In this document: one piece after another, positions 8,832 through 18,480 of the stretch | Position numbering within the stretch: the first letter of the stretch is position 1 | Layout: the number at the start of each line of letters is the position of its first letter | Assembly (NCBI GenBank): GCA_002368175.1 | Contig: AP018172.1 | Location: 1,300,001-1,364,000 of the forward strand | Length of the DNA: 64,000 nt | Origin: Calothrix sp. NIES-2098 | Lineage (GTDB): Bacteria; Cyanobacteriota; Cyanobacteriia; Cyanobacteriales; Nostocaceae | Direction: 5' to 3' | Notes under the pieces: generated by a model | Seen by the model: the letters and a program-made list of their open reading frames with translations, nothing else | Databases searched by the model: none | Told to the model about the DNA's origin: nothing | Program-made: the position numbers and the translations under genes

Positions 8832-8845
8832 CTGCCCTAGGGCAG
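8832..8845. promoter_or_regulatory. 14-bp perfect palindrome between sigma and anti-sigma genes
   Basis: CTGCCCTAGGGCAG is a perfect dyad 21 bases after the sigma stop codon, in the gap before the anti-sigma gene. It could be an attenuating hairpin that adjusts the sigma/anti-sigma ratio, or a dimeric repressor site. It has no loop, which is less favourable as RNA. Confidence 0.35.
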
Positions 8846-8866
8846 AGGAAAGATACCCTAGATAGA

Positions 8867-9523
8867 TTATGAATCTAGATAATTTTGCAGCTGGGCTTGC
8901 AATCTGGATCTAGCTCTGGCGATTCTCGACTTGACAGTTCCTAAAGAAACTCCAGTAATTTCGGCAATTTCTTCGTATGCCATACCTTCGATTTCTCTGA
9001 GAACAATTGTCGTGCGGAACACCTCTGGTAAATCGGCGATCGCTTCTCGCAATTGCTCGTAAAATTCTCTAGTTGTCAGTTCTTCCTCTGGCCCGGGAGT
9101 ATCTCCAGCAATTTCCCAATCCATTTCACCATCATCTACCGAGCGGGGAGCGTCCAGCGATAAGGGGCTAACAACCCGCTTGCGCTTGCGTAACTCGTCA
9201 TAGAACAAGTTGGTAGCAATGCGGCTTAACCAACCCCGAAATTTAGCTGGCTCTTGTAATCGGTTAATATTCCGATACACTCGAATCCAAACTTCTTGAG
9301 CCAAATCAGCTCTATCAGCCCAATCTGGTGCTAAGTGGTATAACACCCGATCGACCTGACTTTGATAACGGCGCAATAATTCTGCAAACGCAGCACGATC
9401 GGGACGCAGTCCAGCTTGACAGCGCAGAATTAAATCGTGATTAGAGAGTTTGTCAACTTGCACTGATGCTTCCGGACACCTCGCATCAACCGTTGACCAG
9501 GATACAGTAATCGATTGACTCAT
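8867..9523 (-). CDS. sigG: ECF (group 3) RNA polymerase sigma factor, SigG/RpoE-like
   Basis: 218 aa with region 2 (RYQSQVDRVLYHL...DLAQEVWIRVYRNINRL...FRGWLSRIATNLFYDELRKRKR) and region 4 (LPEVFRTTIVLREIEGMAYEEIAEITGVSLGTVKSRIARARSRL). No region 3 is present, so it is an ECF sigma. The companion anti-sigma gene follows. Among cyanobacterial ECF factors the length and the acidic linker (DGEMDWEIAGDTPGPEEE) resemble SigG. The family is certain; the exact orthologue name is likely but not proven. Confidence 0.9.
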   Translation of the reverse strand: MSQSITVSWSTVDARCPEASVQVDKLSNHDLILRCQAGLRPDRAAFAELLRRYQSQVDRVLYHLAPDWADRADLAQEVWIRVYRNINRLQEPAKFRGWLSRIATNLFYDELRKRKRVVSPLSLDAPRSVDDGEMDWEIAGDTPGPEEELTTREFYEQLREAIADLPEVFRTTIVLREIEGMAYEEIAEITGVSLGTVKSRIARARSRLQAQLQNYLDS

Positions 9524-9947
9524 AGATCGTACTGGCTTTTAAATCATCCCTTACTATTAGACCTGGTACTTGGCAAGAAGTTCCGCAATTAGGGACGGAT
9601 TTATGACTGGAACAATCAGGTATATAAGTTCGAGTAAATCTCAGGCAATCCAGTAAACCTTTTTGTGAATATAACTATTGCACAGCAAGCTTTTGAATCC
9701 AAATCAAGCAGCCGCTAGCTTTACAGCAATGTTACGTATATTTGTGCTGTCTCTGACATCTGGCACTATACGCTTGACAAAAATGATAAAAATAGTTACA
9801 GCAGAACGGGAAATTTAACAATTCGGTTAAAAAGAAATTGATGATTTTCCCCCAAACTAGAAAAATATACAAAGTTTTGAGATACTCAACATTTTATTGA
9901 GAAAGCTCCAATTGCTGAAATTTAGGTTGCTGTAACTGCTAGGACTT
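9524..9947. other. Non-coding gap upstream of the sigma gene
   Basis: This AT-rich stretch should hold the sigma gene promoter. I see no convincing ORF, repeat or RNA in it. Confidence 0.5.
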
Positions 9948-10100
9948 TTATTTATCTGGTCTTGTGACTAAAATTGTTGCTGATGTTTCTGTGTGCTGCT
10001 GATAATTAGCACCAGTCTGATCTTGATGAGGTACGCGAACTTGCAAAAAGAAATTAAGGGAAAATGTAATCGTGACTGCTAGCAATAGTTTTTCAAACAT
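9948..10100 (-). CDS. Small protein with N-terminal hydrophobic segment
   Basis: About 50 aa starting MFEKLLLAVTITFSLNFFLQV, a short signal peptide or single TM helix, followed by a polar tail ending TILVTRPDK. A purine-rich GGGAGTGAGA lies just ahead of this ATG, so I prefer it to the longer frame from 10142. No known family. A small membrane peptide is plausible, but chance coding cannot be excluded. Confidence 0.4.
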   Translation of the reverse strand: MFEKLLLAVTITFSLNFFLQVRVPHQDQTGANYQQHTETSATILVTRPDK

Positions 10101-10337
10101 GGTCTCACTCCCACCCACACCATTAATGATTGATTGCTGCACCTCAAGAGTTCCAAGTAATAAAGTCTCTTATTTAGAGCTATTCTTGCTAGGACTTCTG
10201 CATAGCCCTAGTGTGCCCACAGGTATTAATAGATTCATAAGGAAACTAATAAGTATTGATAAATTTTTGATGAGTTGACGGTAAAGAAATCGGATTAGCC
10301 AACCGAATATGTCAGGGATCAACAAAAGGTGGTGGCA

Positions 10338-11150
10338 ATGGTAAGAAATGAATCTGTAACGCGGATAATTATGTGGCTCTGTTTTGGGACAGCAATCTTA
10401 TCTTTGCTTGTCTATTGGCGTGGGATCGCAACAGGAAAGCAGTTTGAGCAGCTAGCATCCACAAAGCCCAGCCAACAGTCATCTAAGAGAGTCCTAGGAG
10501 CAAGTGCTTTGGGCGCATCTGTACCCCCTAGCGCACGCACACAAAAGATAGCTCCATCTAAGTCTCCGGCAACAAAGCTTCACAATACTAAGTCGGAAAC
10601 AAGCAGCGAAAATGTAGTTTTAGCAACGGGTGAGTTGCAAAAGACCAGACTAGTCTCGCCAGAACAACAACATAACTCTACTGTGTCGTTTCTGCCGCAG
10701 TCTTTGTTACCTCAAGCTTTGGCTCAACAAAAATTTTTGAATCCTGGGAAGCTGACAGACGGTAAAAGGCAAGTGGTGGTGGATTTAAGCGATCGCCGCG
10801 CCTATGTTTACCGAAAAGATGTGGTGATAGCCAGCTACCCCATTGCTGTGGGTAAGAAAGGTTGGGAAACGCCTACAGGTACTTTTCAAGTCATGCATAT
10901 GCAGCACGATCCTGTATGGCGTCATCCAATCACTGATAAAGTATTTGCCGCAGGTAAAGATAGCCCTCTGGGCGATCGATGGATTGGTTTCTGGTCAGAT
11001 GGACACAACGAAATTGGCTTTCACGGTACGCCAGATACCAACGTGATGGGAACTGCGATTTCTCACGGTTGTCTGAGAATGCGAAATCCCGATGTCCGAT
11101 TACTTTACACGCAGGTGAGTGTGGGGACACCAGTTATAGTACGCGAATGA
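10338..11150 (+). CDS. L,D-transpeptidase (YkuD/ErfK family)
   Basis: 270 aa from the ATG at 10338, which has AAAGGTGG upstream; two GTG codons just before it are less likely starts. An N-terminal TM anchor (about residues 10-28) and a low-complexity Ser/Ala/Pro linker precede the YkuD domain (about 135-270). The catalytic signature is HGTPDTNVMGTAISHGCLRM, with Cys at about 245 and two conserved His. The enzyme forms 3-3 peptidoglycan cross-links or attaches proteins in the periplasm. It is monocistronic and converges on the ComFB-like gene. Confidence 0.9.
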   Translation: MVRNESVTRIIMWLCFGTAILSLLVYWRGIATGKQFEQLASTKPSQQSSKRVLGASALGASVPPSARTQKIAPSKSPATKLHNTKSETSSENVVLATGELQKTRLVSPEQQHNSTVSFLPQSLLPQALAQQKFLNPGKLTDGKRQVVVDLSDRRAYVYRKDVVIASYPIAVGKKGWETPTGTFQVMHMQHDPVWRHPITDKVFAAGKDSPLGDRWIGFWSDGHNEIGFHGTPDTNVMGTAISHGCLRMRNPDVRLLYTQVSVGTPVIVRE

Positions 11151-11159
11151 TTTTTGTGA

Positions 11160-11230
11160 AAGGTCAAAGGTCAAGGGTCAAGGGTCATCTCCCTATGGAC
11201 TCTTGACTCTTGACTATGGACTCTTGACTC
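11160..11230. repeat. Short tandem heptamer-type repeats (STRR)
   Basis: GGTCAAA/GGTCAAG units run first, then inverted-sense units of the kind GACTCTT and CTTGACT, so the two halves can pair. They fill the space between the convergent L,D-transpeptidase and ComFB-like genes and may act as a bidirectional stop. Such repeats are common in heterocystous cyanobacteria. Confidence 0.8.
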
Positions 11231-11773
11231 TCAAGTTGACGATTTTTGCTCAAAAGCAGGTGCGTAAACTTGAAGCAAGTTGCTAACTTGGCGTAACACT
11301 TCGTTACCAGTGCTTTTGCCCACAACAGGCGTTCTGTTGTCATTGGGTTGGTCGAGGTTTCGACCAATCGCTTCACCTATTTGTTGAGAAATTAATTCTT
11401 GAAGTTCTGCCTTAGCTCTTTGGCGCTGGTAGTTAGCACCTTCTTCTGTTGTGGCGTATAGGGGAGGAAGGCGGTTGAGAGCATAAGCCGCGATATCGCC
11501 AACATCTAACGAGCTTTCGCTAGTAGCTTCAATTTCTGCTACGCGAGCGATCGCTTCTGTTAGTACCAACTCTTCCATGACGTTAATGAATTGTTTGCGA
11601 GGTACCGCCACAACCTCACCAGTCAGGAGTGCCCCCATGAGCCGATCCAGGGCCATATACTCTTCTATTGAGAGTTCCGAGGCGTTATCACAGATGCGCC
11701 CAACTTCTGCTTCCATTGCTGGTGTCAGATAACCATCTTGGAGAGCTTGTTCTACAATTTTTTCAATACTCAT
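11231..11773 (-). CDS. ComFB family protein (possible cyclic-di-nucleotide receptor)
   Basis: About 180 aa from MSIEKIVEQALQDGYL; the longer frame to 11821 adds a Cys/Pro-rich stretch unlike family members. The central part (KQFINVMEELVLTEAIARV...DVGDIAAYALNRLPPLYATTEEG) matches the late-competence ComFB domain, including the conserved ALNRLPPxY. Cyanobacterial ComFB-type proteins have been reported to bind c-di-GMP or cAMP and to influence motility, competence or cell size. An N-terminal helical extension of about 65 residues precedes the domain. The family is likely; the ligand is inferred. Confidence 0.8.
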   Translation of the reverse strand: MSIEKIVEQALQDGYLTPAMEAEVGRICDNASELSIEEYMALDRLMGALLTGEVVAVPRKQFINVMEELVLTEAIARVAEIEATSESSLDVGDIAAYALNRLPPLYATTEEGANYQRQRAKAELQELISQQIGEAIGRNLDQPNDNRTPVVGKSTGNEVLRQVSNLLQVYAPAFEQKSST

Positions 11774-11894
11774 AACACTAATCATCTTTAAGCCACCGCA
11801 GCAAGGTAGGGACGGTACCAATCTAGTTTATTTTGCCTAATTATAGGCAAAATAATATACAAATGATGTACAGTTGAGATCGATCTTTTCTCTG

Positions 11895-12830
11895 CTACTC
11901 TACACCCTTAGTGCGCCAAGGAGTTGGATCGACACATTGTCCATTGACATACAGACCCCAGTGTAAATGAGGCCCAGTTGCAGCACCTGTTGAACCTACT
12001 GCGCCGATTAGCTGACCAGCTTTGACAACATCGCCTTCTTTGACGTTAATGCGACTTAGATGCATGAAAATACTGGTTACTCCTTGACCGTGATCGATGC
12101 CAATGACATTACCATGAACCCGGAATCCTTGAGATACTTTGCCAACTAAAGCTACTTTTCCCGCAGCAGGAGCAACCACGGGTGAACCCGCTGCACCAGC
12201 GTAGTCAACACCACGATGGTAATAATCATTGGCAAATTTACCATTATAGTAGCGGCGTACGCCATAAATTGTACTCACTCGCCCGCTATTGGGCGGCAAA
12301 AACTTGCCATTCCAATACTTTTCGGGAGTTTGTAGAGCTTTGAAAGCAGCCACGCGTTTGAGTTCTAACTCTGTGGCTTCTAATCCAGCTTTTCCAGGCG
12401 GTAAATTAATTCGTTGTACGGGAAATTTACGATTTCCCACCTGTACAGAGAGGTTTTGCACCTGACCATCCCCAGAAATGCGGAGTGTTCTAGTTCCAGC
12501 TTTTTCTAGGGGTGTTGTGGGGATAAAAGCCCGATATTGATTAGGTGCAATTTCAAAGGCAGGATAGGTCTTGTCGCCACTAACCACTGTGGGGTTGTTA
12601 GCATTCTCAGGATTATCTAAATTAATCCTGACTGAGAGAGTGTCTCCCAACTGAGGATTATTAGGATTTACTTGTACCTGCAATGCATCTACAGGCAATG
12701 CCAAAGCGATTGGGAAAGCAGCAAACATTCCCATAAACAAATTTGCTGTACAGCGATTGGCTGTCAAACCTTTGATATTAAAACCAAACAAGTTTTTTTG
12801 AAATTTATTAGTACGATCCTTGATAGTCAT
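11895..12830 (-). CDS. M23 (LytM-type) metallopeptidase, exported
   Basis: 311 aa. The N-terminal hydrophobic segment (FMGMFAAFPIALALPVDA) acts as signal peptide or anchor. A beta-rich domain follows (about 48-150), then an M23 domain with HRGVDYAG (first metal His/Asp) and GPHLHWGLYVNG (HxH). The expected activity is cleavage of peptidoglycan peptide cross-links in the periplasm; both metal motifs are intact. It lies near the L,D-transpeptidase, but the two genes are separated and oppositely oriented, so they are not an operon. Confidence 0.9.
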   Translation of the reverse strand: MTIKDRTNKFQKNLFGFNIKGLTANRCTANLFMGMFAAFPIALALPVDALQVQVNPNNPQLGDTLSVRINLDNPENANNPTVVSGDKTYPAFEIAPNQYRAFIPTTPLEKAGTRTLRISGDGQVQNLSVQVGNRKFPVQRINLPPGKAGLEATELELKRVAAFKALQTPEKYWNGKFLPPNSGRVSTIYGVRRYYNGKFANDYYHRGVDYAGAAGSPVVAPAAGKVALVGKVSQGFRVHGNVIGIDHGQGVTSIFMHLSRINVKEGDVVKAGQLIGAVGSTGAATGPHLHWGLYVNGQCVDPTPWRTKGVE

Positions 12831-13123
12831 AGAGCCACAAAAAACTTTACTTCTGTGGACAACAGACTAGCTTACTACTACTCGTGTTTCCTCATGAAAG
12901 TAAATGTTCTGGAAAAAGATAAATCTCCTTAAATTGTCCAGAGACTAAACTCTAATTGCCGTGTTGTCAAGAATCGGGAACGATAATTAATGTAGCTTTA
13001 ATAGCTGTTGAGACAGACAAGAGGTAGCCTGAGGCAAAGCTATCCAGGGAACAATGCTTAGTTTAACTGTTTATTTAGTTTAATCTATCGCTCCTAGGAA
13101 TTATTTTTATACTGTTACAAATT

Positions 13124-14110
13124 TTAGCTAAACCAGGACAGCCATAGTGGAAGTGCTAAAAGTAATCCGACAAAAGTCAAGGCAATACTGCTCGCCAATA
13201 AATTCCGATCTAGGTCGTAAACTTCTGCCAGAATTAATACGGAAAGCCCTGTGGGTGTTCCTGACATCAGTACCAGTACTAAACGAGCTTCACCAATTAC
13301 ACCTAAATAGGTAGCACTTAATCCTACCAGCATAGGCACAATCACAACTTTTAACATACTGGCAGCTACAGCCATTTTTAGGCTTTTCCACCCCTTAATT
13401 GCTTTCATCCGCAAACCAACCAGCAATAAAGCAAAAGCGATTACTACCCAGACAGCTTGTTCTAACCCTGACTCAACTACTGTGGGGAATTTAATAAATT
13501 GAGTATTTAAACCTATAAAGAATGCCCACAAGCTGGGAACAGTTAGCAAATCCCGCAACTGAATCCACCAATGATTTTTGGTTTCTCTTCTACCAAAATA
13601 GCTAGCAATTAAAACAGCAATGCCGTATGTACCCACAACATTGTTAGTAACGCTGAATAATACTGCCCAGTCCATATTTGCCGGGCCAGTTAGCACCTGT
13701 GCCAACGTCAAGCCGACAAAGCCTGTATTGCCTAAAATTGTCGCCAAAATAAAACTGCCTAAACTTGCCCGTGCTAAGGAGTCAATACTAGATAAGGAAG
13801 TTTCGGGCAAATCTAAACCGATTGGTTCTGATGGTACTTTTCGATTTGCTAAGGATTGCAACCCCCACCAAATTAGCAATGCGAGAACAAGACTCAGTAC
13901 TAAGATAACTACTGCGATCGCAGGTATTAGTCCACCATGAGATAAATCTGTATGACGTGCTAGTACGAAAAGTTGCAGGGGGACTCCTACCCAGTAAAGC
14001 CCATAGCCGAGTAATTTAAGAAAACTCTCAGGGATAAACCGAGACAGTACTAGCCCTAAGCCAATCCAGGTTAACAGAGGAGTATAAGCATTGAACAGGT
14101 TTTCAATCAT
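13124..14110 (-). CDS. AEC family transporter (auxin efflux carrier/malate permease type)
   Basis: 328 aa with about ten hydrophobic helices in two halves (TPLLTWIGLGLVLSRFIPESFLKLLGYGLYWVGVPLQLF at the start, LVLMSGTPTGLSVLILAEVYDLDRNLLASSIALTFVGLLLALPLW at the end). The SGTPTG and N/D-R-N-L-L-A-S motifs are typical of the Mem_trans family. Bacterial members move malate, malonate or related organic anions. The substrate here is unknown. Monocistronic. Confidence 0.88.
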   Translation of the reverse strand: MIENLFNAYTPLLTWIGLGLVLSRFIPESFLKLLGYGLYWVGVPLQLFVLARHTDLSHGGLIPAIAVVILVLSLVLALLIWWGLQSLANRKVPSEPIGLDLPETSLSSIDSLARASLGSFILATILGNTGFVGLTLAQVLTGPANMDWAVLFSVTNNVVGTYGIAVLIASYFGRRETKNHWWIQLRDLLTVPSLWAFFIGLNTQFIKFPTVVESGLEQAVWVVIAFALLLVGLRMKAIKGWKSLKMAVAASMLKVVIVPMLVGLSATYLGVIGEARLVLVLMSGTPTGLSVLILAEVYDLDRNLLASSIALTFVGLLLALPLWLSWFS

Positions 14111-14442
14111 CGTACATTTGGCACCTTTGTTTCGGTGTCAGAAGGATTGCTGTTGTCCACAGAACTGCATAAGTTCTTTAATTATTGCTAAATTGTTGAG
14201 GCTCCTTAGTACTCTATCAAAGAAAGTTTGACTGTTACTTAGGAAACACTTTCAAAATTCAAAATTAGCCAAGCCAGATTTCAAAAGGGTTTCTGAGTTT
14301 GGCGCTATTGCTGAATTGTAGAAAACTAGTGTTAGCCTTTTTGAGAGAAACTGGAGATCGCAAGGCTTTTTAGCACCTACAAATATTTTTTGCCACAATA
14401 GGGAATTAGTAAAAATAAAGAATTATTATTAATTTTATATTT
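14111..14442. other. Non-coding gap
   Basis: Between devA and the AEC permease. AT-rich; I see no ORF, RNA or clear repeat. Confidence 0.5.
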
Positions 14443-15153
14443 TTAGTTGACAATTGTAACTTTTGATTTTAAGTTTCCATCTTCGAGATGCACAATGCGA
14501 TCGGCAATATCGAGGATACGGTTGTCATGAGTAACCATGAGGATAGTACAGCCTTGTTCTTTAGCTAACTTTTGCATCAAGTTGACGACATCGCGGCCCG
14601 ATTGACTATCAAGAGCAGCAGTAGGTTCATCAGCTAAGACAATTTGCGGATAACTGACTAAAGCACGGGCGATCGCTACTCGTTGTTTTTGTCCTCCCGA
14701 TAAGCGATCTGGATAGTAATGTAGGCGATGTCCCAATCCTACTTGTTCTAGTATTTGGGCTGCGCGACTGCGCATTTCGGCTAATTCAAGAGGCTGATGC
14801 AATTCCAAGCCCATTTTGACGTTTTGCAGTGCCGTCAAACTACCATGCAAATTATCCGCTTGGAAAATATAACCGTTACGGCGTCTAGCTTCTACCAATT
14901 CTTGAGTACTTGCACCGCAAAGTTCTCGTCCTAATACTCGCAAACTACCAGACTGGGCAGAACGCAATCCACCCACCAAGGTGAGAAGTGTCGTTTTACC
15001 CGAACCAGACGGCCCAGTCATGATGATAATTTCACCACTATTTATCTCTAAATTGATATTAAATAAAACTTGCTTGCGGAGTTGACCATGACCAAAATAG
15101 TGGTCGAGATTGCGGATTGAGATTACTGGTTTGCTAGACATTAGCAAGGACAA
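14443..15153 (-). CDS. devA: DevA-type ABC transporter ATP-binding protein
   Basis: 236 aa. Walker A is GPSGSGKTT, the signature LSGGQKQRVAIARAL, Walker B IVLADEPTAALD, and the switch His lies in MVTHDNR. It is the last gene of a devB-devC-devA order and starts 32 bp after devC. DevBCA energises a tripartite exporter with a TolC-like outer-membrane protein; in Anabaena the founding member exports heterocyst glycolipids. These genomes carry several devBCA paralogues, so the substrate of this copy is uncertain. MSSKP at 15141 is an alternative start. Confidence 0.92.
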   Translation of the reverse strand: MSLLMSSKPVISIRNLDHYFGHGQLRKQVLFNINLEINSGEIIIMTGPSGSGKTTLLTLVGGLRSAQSGSLRVLGRELCGASTQELVEARRRNGYIFQADNLHGSLTALQNVKMGLELHQPLELAEMRSRAAQILEQVGLGHRLHYYPDRLSGGQKQRVAIARALVSYPQIVLADEPTAALDSQSGRDVVNLMQKLAKEQGCTILMVTHDNRILDIADRIVHLEDGNLKSKVTIVN

Positions 15154-15185
15154 GGAAGTGTGGGGAGTGTGGGGAGAAATGACAT

Positions 15186-16361
15186 TTAAAACATATCTGC
15201 GGGGTCTGTAGACTGTAATTTACGAGTAGCGATCGCCCCTGAAATTGCACACATAATAATTGTCAGAATTAGCACGCATAAAGCTCTAGTAGCAGTCATG
15301 TACATTGGTAAATTTGTCGCATTACAAGTGAGATAATAAAGTACCAAAGAGACTGCTGTTCCAGGTATAAAGCCTAAAATAGCTAAAATTACGGCTTCTT
15401 CAAAGACTACACCAAGCAAGTATAAATTGCGATAACCCATCGCTTTAAAAGTGGCATATTCTCTGACATGAGCATTCACATCTGTAGAGAGGACTTGATA
15501 CACAAGAATCACTCCTACAGAAAAACCCATCGACACACCCAGATTAAAAATAAATCCAATCGGAGAGTTTCTGCGCCAAAAATCATTCTCAAACTCAATA
15601 AATTCTTCATGAGTCAGCACTTTGACCTCATTTCCTAAATGAGATTTTAATGCTGCTGCTACCTGCTGGCGATCGCTATCTGGTTGCAACCGAATCAAAC
15701 CGACACTGACATTACCAGCTAGCTGTTGGGGAAATAGCCGCAGAAAGTTCTCATCGCTAGTCATCAAAGTGCCATCAGCCCCAAAGGAAGCCCCGACTTT
15801 AAATAAACCACTAATAGTTACCGTTCGGTGTTGAATTTCGGTCTTGACGGCCTTACCCCGTTCGAGTTGGGCAATTGTTTTTTGATATTCTCCTCTAGCA
15901 CCACGGTCGAATAAGACTGTGTATGGTTGTTTAATCGCCTGCAACTGTTGATTAACTTCTGGTAGATCAAATGTGGGCTTATCTGGATTAAACCCAATTA
16001 CGAGAATCTCTGTGTCGCTTCGTGTTTGCGGATTCTTCCAAATCATTGTGCCGATATAAATTGCCTCTGCTGACTTCACCCCAGGTATATCCATAGCTTG
16101 GTAAAGTCGTCGCCGTGAAAAGGTAGATATTCTTTGTAAGTTACGAGTTTGGGAACCGATAAGTACGACATCTGAGAGCAAACTGCGATGTAGTCTGGTG
16201 TTACTGTCATACAAAGCACTCTGAAAGCCAAATTGCATGAACATCAGGACATCAGCAAAAGCAATACCTGACAGTGCTACCAGCAGGCGACTTTTTTCAT
16301 GACTCAGTTGTAACCATCCTAGAGGTGTTCGCCGTCGCAGTTGTTGGATGATTCCCATCAT
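15186..16361 (-). CDS. devC: DevC-type ABC transporter permease
   Basis: 391 aa with a TM helix near the N-terminus (LLVALSGIAFADVLMFMQFGF), a large periplasmic domain (about 60-270) and three C-terminal TM helices ending at RKLQSTDPADMF. This is the MacB/FtsX-like topology of DevC, and the end motif is typical. It works with DevA in the inner membrane and with DevB as periplasmic adaptor. It sits between the two other genes of the set on one strand. Confidence 0.92.
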   Translation of the reverse strand: MMGIIQQLRRRTPLGWLQLSHEKSRLLVALSGIAFADVLMFMQFGFQSALYDSNTRLHRSLLSDVVLIGSQTRNLQRISTFSRRRLYQAMDIPGVKSAEAIYIGTMIWKNPQTRSDTEILVIGFNPDKPTFDLPEVNQQLQAIKQPYTVLFDRGARGEYQKTIAQLERGKAVKTEIQHRTVTISGLFKVGASFGADGTLMTSDENFLRLFPQQLAGNVSVGLIRLQPDSDRQQVAAALKSHLGNEVKVLTHEEFIEFENDFWRRNSPIGFIFNLGVSMGFSVGVILVYQVLSTDVNAHVREYATFKAMGYRNLYLLGVVFEEAVILAILGFIPGTAVSLVLYYLTCNATNLPMYMTATRALCVLILTIIMCAISGAIATRKLQSTDPADMF

Positions 16362-16477
16362 TAAAGGTGCTGATACTAAATTGTTATCTTTTGTCGTAGT
16401 TTGAGATTAATAAGATTGCTTCCCTATACTGCATTCCGGTCGCAATGACAGATAAATCGCAACTGGCTATGAGTAAT

Positions 16478-16520
16478 GAAAACGAACCGCAAAGTACACG
16501 AAGTAAGAAAAAAGAGAAGA
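16478..16520. repeat. Copy of a dispersed intergenic repeat
   Basis: The AACCGCAAAG...ACACGAAG pattern followed by purine-rich DNA recurs at 42735-42885 in longer form. It lies in the devB-devC gap. Such sequences are scattered in cyanobacterial intergenic DNA. Confidence 0.5.
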
Positions 16521-16534
16521 TGTTCGAGAAAAAT

Positions 16535-17743
16535 TTAGGATTGCTGTGTTTGGATTACTACTTTGACTTGCATATTAGTAAATTTGGCAGCTTTTTGGCT
16601 GGAGGCTCGATCTAGGCGTATATGAACTTCAATAATTCGGCCATCAATATTGCTAGAAGGGTCTGTATTGATGACATTTTGCCGTCGCACTTGTAAGCCT
16701 ACCCAATCTACCGTTCCCTGCAATTCATCAGGGAGAAATTCATTAATTACTCGTACTCGCTGACCTGGATGTACTTTGCTGATATCGCTTTCATAAACCT
16801 CAGCTACAGCGTACATCTGGTTGGTTTGCCCAATATTGGCGATACCATCATCTGAGATGATTTCTCCCGGACGGCTGTGGATCTCAAATACTTGTCCATC
16901 TTGGGGCGATCGCACGTAAGCTTGTTGTAAATTTGCTTTTGCTAAACTCATGGCGGCTTCGGCACGATCTACTTCTGCTTTAGCGGCTGCAACATCGACA
17001 CTGCGAACTTCACTAATTCGATCTAGATTGGCTGTGGCTTCTTTAAGTTGTTGTTGGCTAGCCGATTGAATTTGTTGTAATTGTGCTTGGGCTTCTTGAA
17101 GATTTTTACGGGCGCTTTCTAAAGTCAGGCGTTTGCTATCTTTTTGAGAAGCAGAAATTGCTCCTTGGTGATACAACTGCTGATAGCGGCGGTCTTCGGC
17201 TGCGGCGTTTTCCACTTGGGCTTGCAAGCGGGCGACTGTAGCTGTTTGCGCCTCGATATTGCCTTTGCGTTCTGCGGCTAAACGCGCGATCGCGGCTTTT
17301 TGAGCGAAGATTTCACCGCGTTTGGCTCCTGCTTGCGTTTTAGCCAGATTTGCTTGAGCTACTTTTACTTGTTCTTGGACTTCTTTTAAAGCTGCTTGGA
17401 GGCGATCGCGACTGTCTAAAATGGCAATTACCTGATTTTTTTTAACTCTATTTCCTTCCTTGACGAATAACTGCTCTACTCGGCTCCCTTGCACAGAGAC
17501 AGTAGCAGAAAGTTTAATAATCTCTCCCTTTGGTTCTAATCTTCCCAAAGCTGTTACCGTTTTAATTTCAGGTAATTTTTTAGCTGCTACTTGTGTGTCT
17601 AAGTTGCTAGAATCTTGCAAACGTTTTACTGTATAAAAGCTGATACCGCCAACCAATAAAGATGCAATTATACCGATCAAAATGGATGGACGCAGAATAG
17701 ACTTAGGGGACAATCTGTACCCTAGTTTTGAATTTTGCACCAT
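16535..17743 (-). CDS. devB: DevB-type periplasmic adaptor (HlyD family)
   Basis: 402 aa. One N-terminal TM helix (ILIGIIASLLVGGISFYTV), a lipoyl/beta-barrel part (ALGRLEPKGEIIKLSA), a long alanine/glutamine-rich coiled coil (about 115-270) and a C-terminal barrel (AYVRSPQDGQVFEIHSRPGEIISDDGI). It is the membrane-fusion subunit of the DevBCA exporter and starts the operon. I looked for an NtcA site (GTAN8TAC) in the 500 bp upstream and did not find a good one, so nitrogen control is not supported here. Confidence 0.92.
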   Translation of the reverse strand: MVQNSKLGYRLSPKSILRPSILIGIIASLLVGGISFYTVKRLQDSSNLDTQVAAKKLPEIKTVTALGRLEPKGEIIKLSATVSVQGSRVEQLFVKEGNRVKKNQVIAILDSRDRLQAALKEVQEQVKVAQANLAKTQAGAKRGEIFAQKAAIARLAAERKGNIEAQTATVARLQAQVENAAAEDRRYQQLYHQGAISASQKDSKRLTLESARKNLQEAQAQLQQIQSASQQQLKEATANLDRISEVRSVDVAAAKAEVDRAEAAMSLAKANLQQAYVRSPQDGQVFEIHSRPGEIISDDGIANIGQTNQMYAVAEVYESDISKVHPGQRVRVINEFLPDELQGTVDWVGLQVRRQNVINTDPSSNIDGRIIEVHIRLDRASSQKAAKFTNMQVKVVIQTQQS

Positions 17744-18371
17744 ATATTACCTCTTACTGGTGGCGCAGAAAATCTAAGTTTTGCAAACAACTAATGTTTT
17801 GACACTTGAAATTAAGAACAATGAAGTAGCTATTTTTATTGCTCCAAAATTGATTAATTTTTTCTCTATTCCGACTCCATAACAAATTTCAAAATTATTG
17901 AGTAATTAACTACATTACATATTGAGGTTGCAAGGTAAAACAAAAACCAGCATCTCTCAATAATAAATGACTTATTTGTTTACTGAAATCTTGATGTATA
18001 TTAGATGTTTTAAATTATTAAGGTTGTAACAGCGCCAACAATCACAGTTAAATAACTAAATTTCATGACTTTTATAATTTAATAAATTGCTGACTAAGGG
18101 TAGTTTTCGATACAGTTTTCTGTGTAAACATACAAAGCTAATTGTTTAACTCAATGATGATGGAAATTTACAAATAAGCGCCAAAAATCAACCAAAATCA
18201 ACTAGATTGTAAATAGATTTCACAGATTAGCCGATAGTTGTAGTCTACGGCTTGAGGTAATAATAAAGTATATGCTTGAAGCTAAATAGATGGTAAATAA
18301 CTTGTATTGAGCTTCTTTTTAAACGGCTTTTGCATTCAAGATTAAGATGTAATTAATAATAGATAAAAGAT
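17744..18371. other. Long non-coding region upstream of devB
   Basis: Very AT-rich. It must contain the devBCA promoter. I find no ORF or structured RNA I would defend. Confidence 0.5.
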
Positions 18372-18390
18372 GAGGGAGTAAAACTCCCTC
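18372..18390 (-). terminator. Terminator of the PhoA/GDPD gene
   Basis: GAGGGAGT and ACTCCCTC form a perfect 8-bp stem around AAA, about 90 bases after the stop codon. T-rich DNA follows on the minus strand. Confidence 0.65.
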
Positions 18391-18480
18391 AATAAGAAAA
18401 ATTAGTACAGCCTAAACAAATTCTAACTAATTTCCAGCGTTGATTTATAGCTGTAAATAGTTGTCGTAAAAATCACTGCA

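Noticed and set aside
10930..11206. Overlapping ORFs on both strands at the end of the L,D-transpeptidase gene
   Set aside because: They overlap the intact catalytic domain and STRR repeats, with no start signal.
17744..18300. NtcA-binding site upstream of devB
   Set aside because: GTAATTAACTAC near 17902 has the wrong spacing for GTAN8TAC; nothing better was found.
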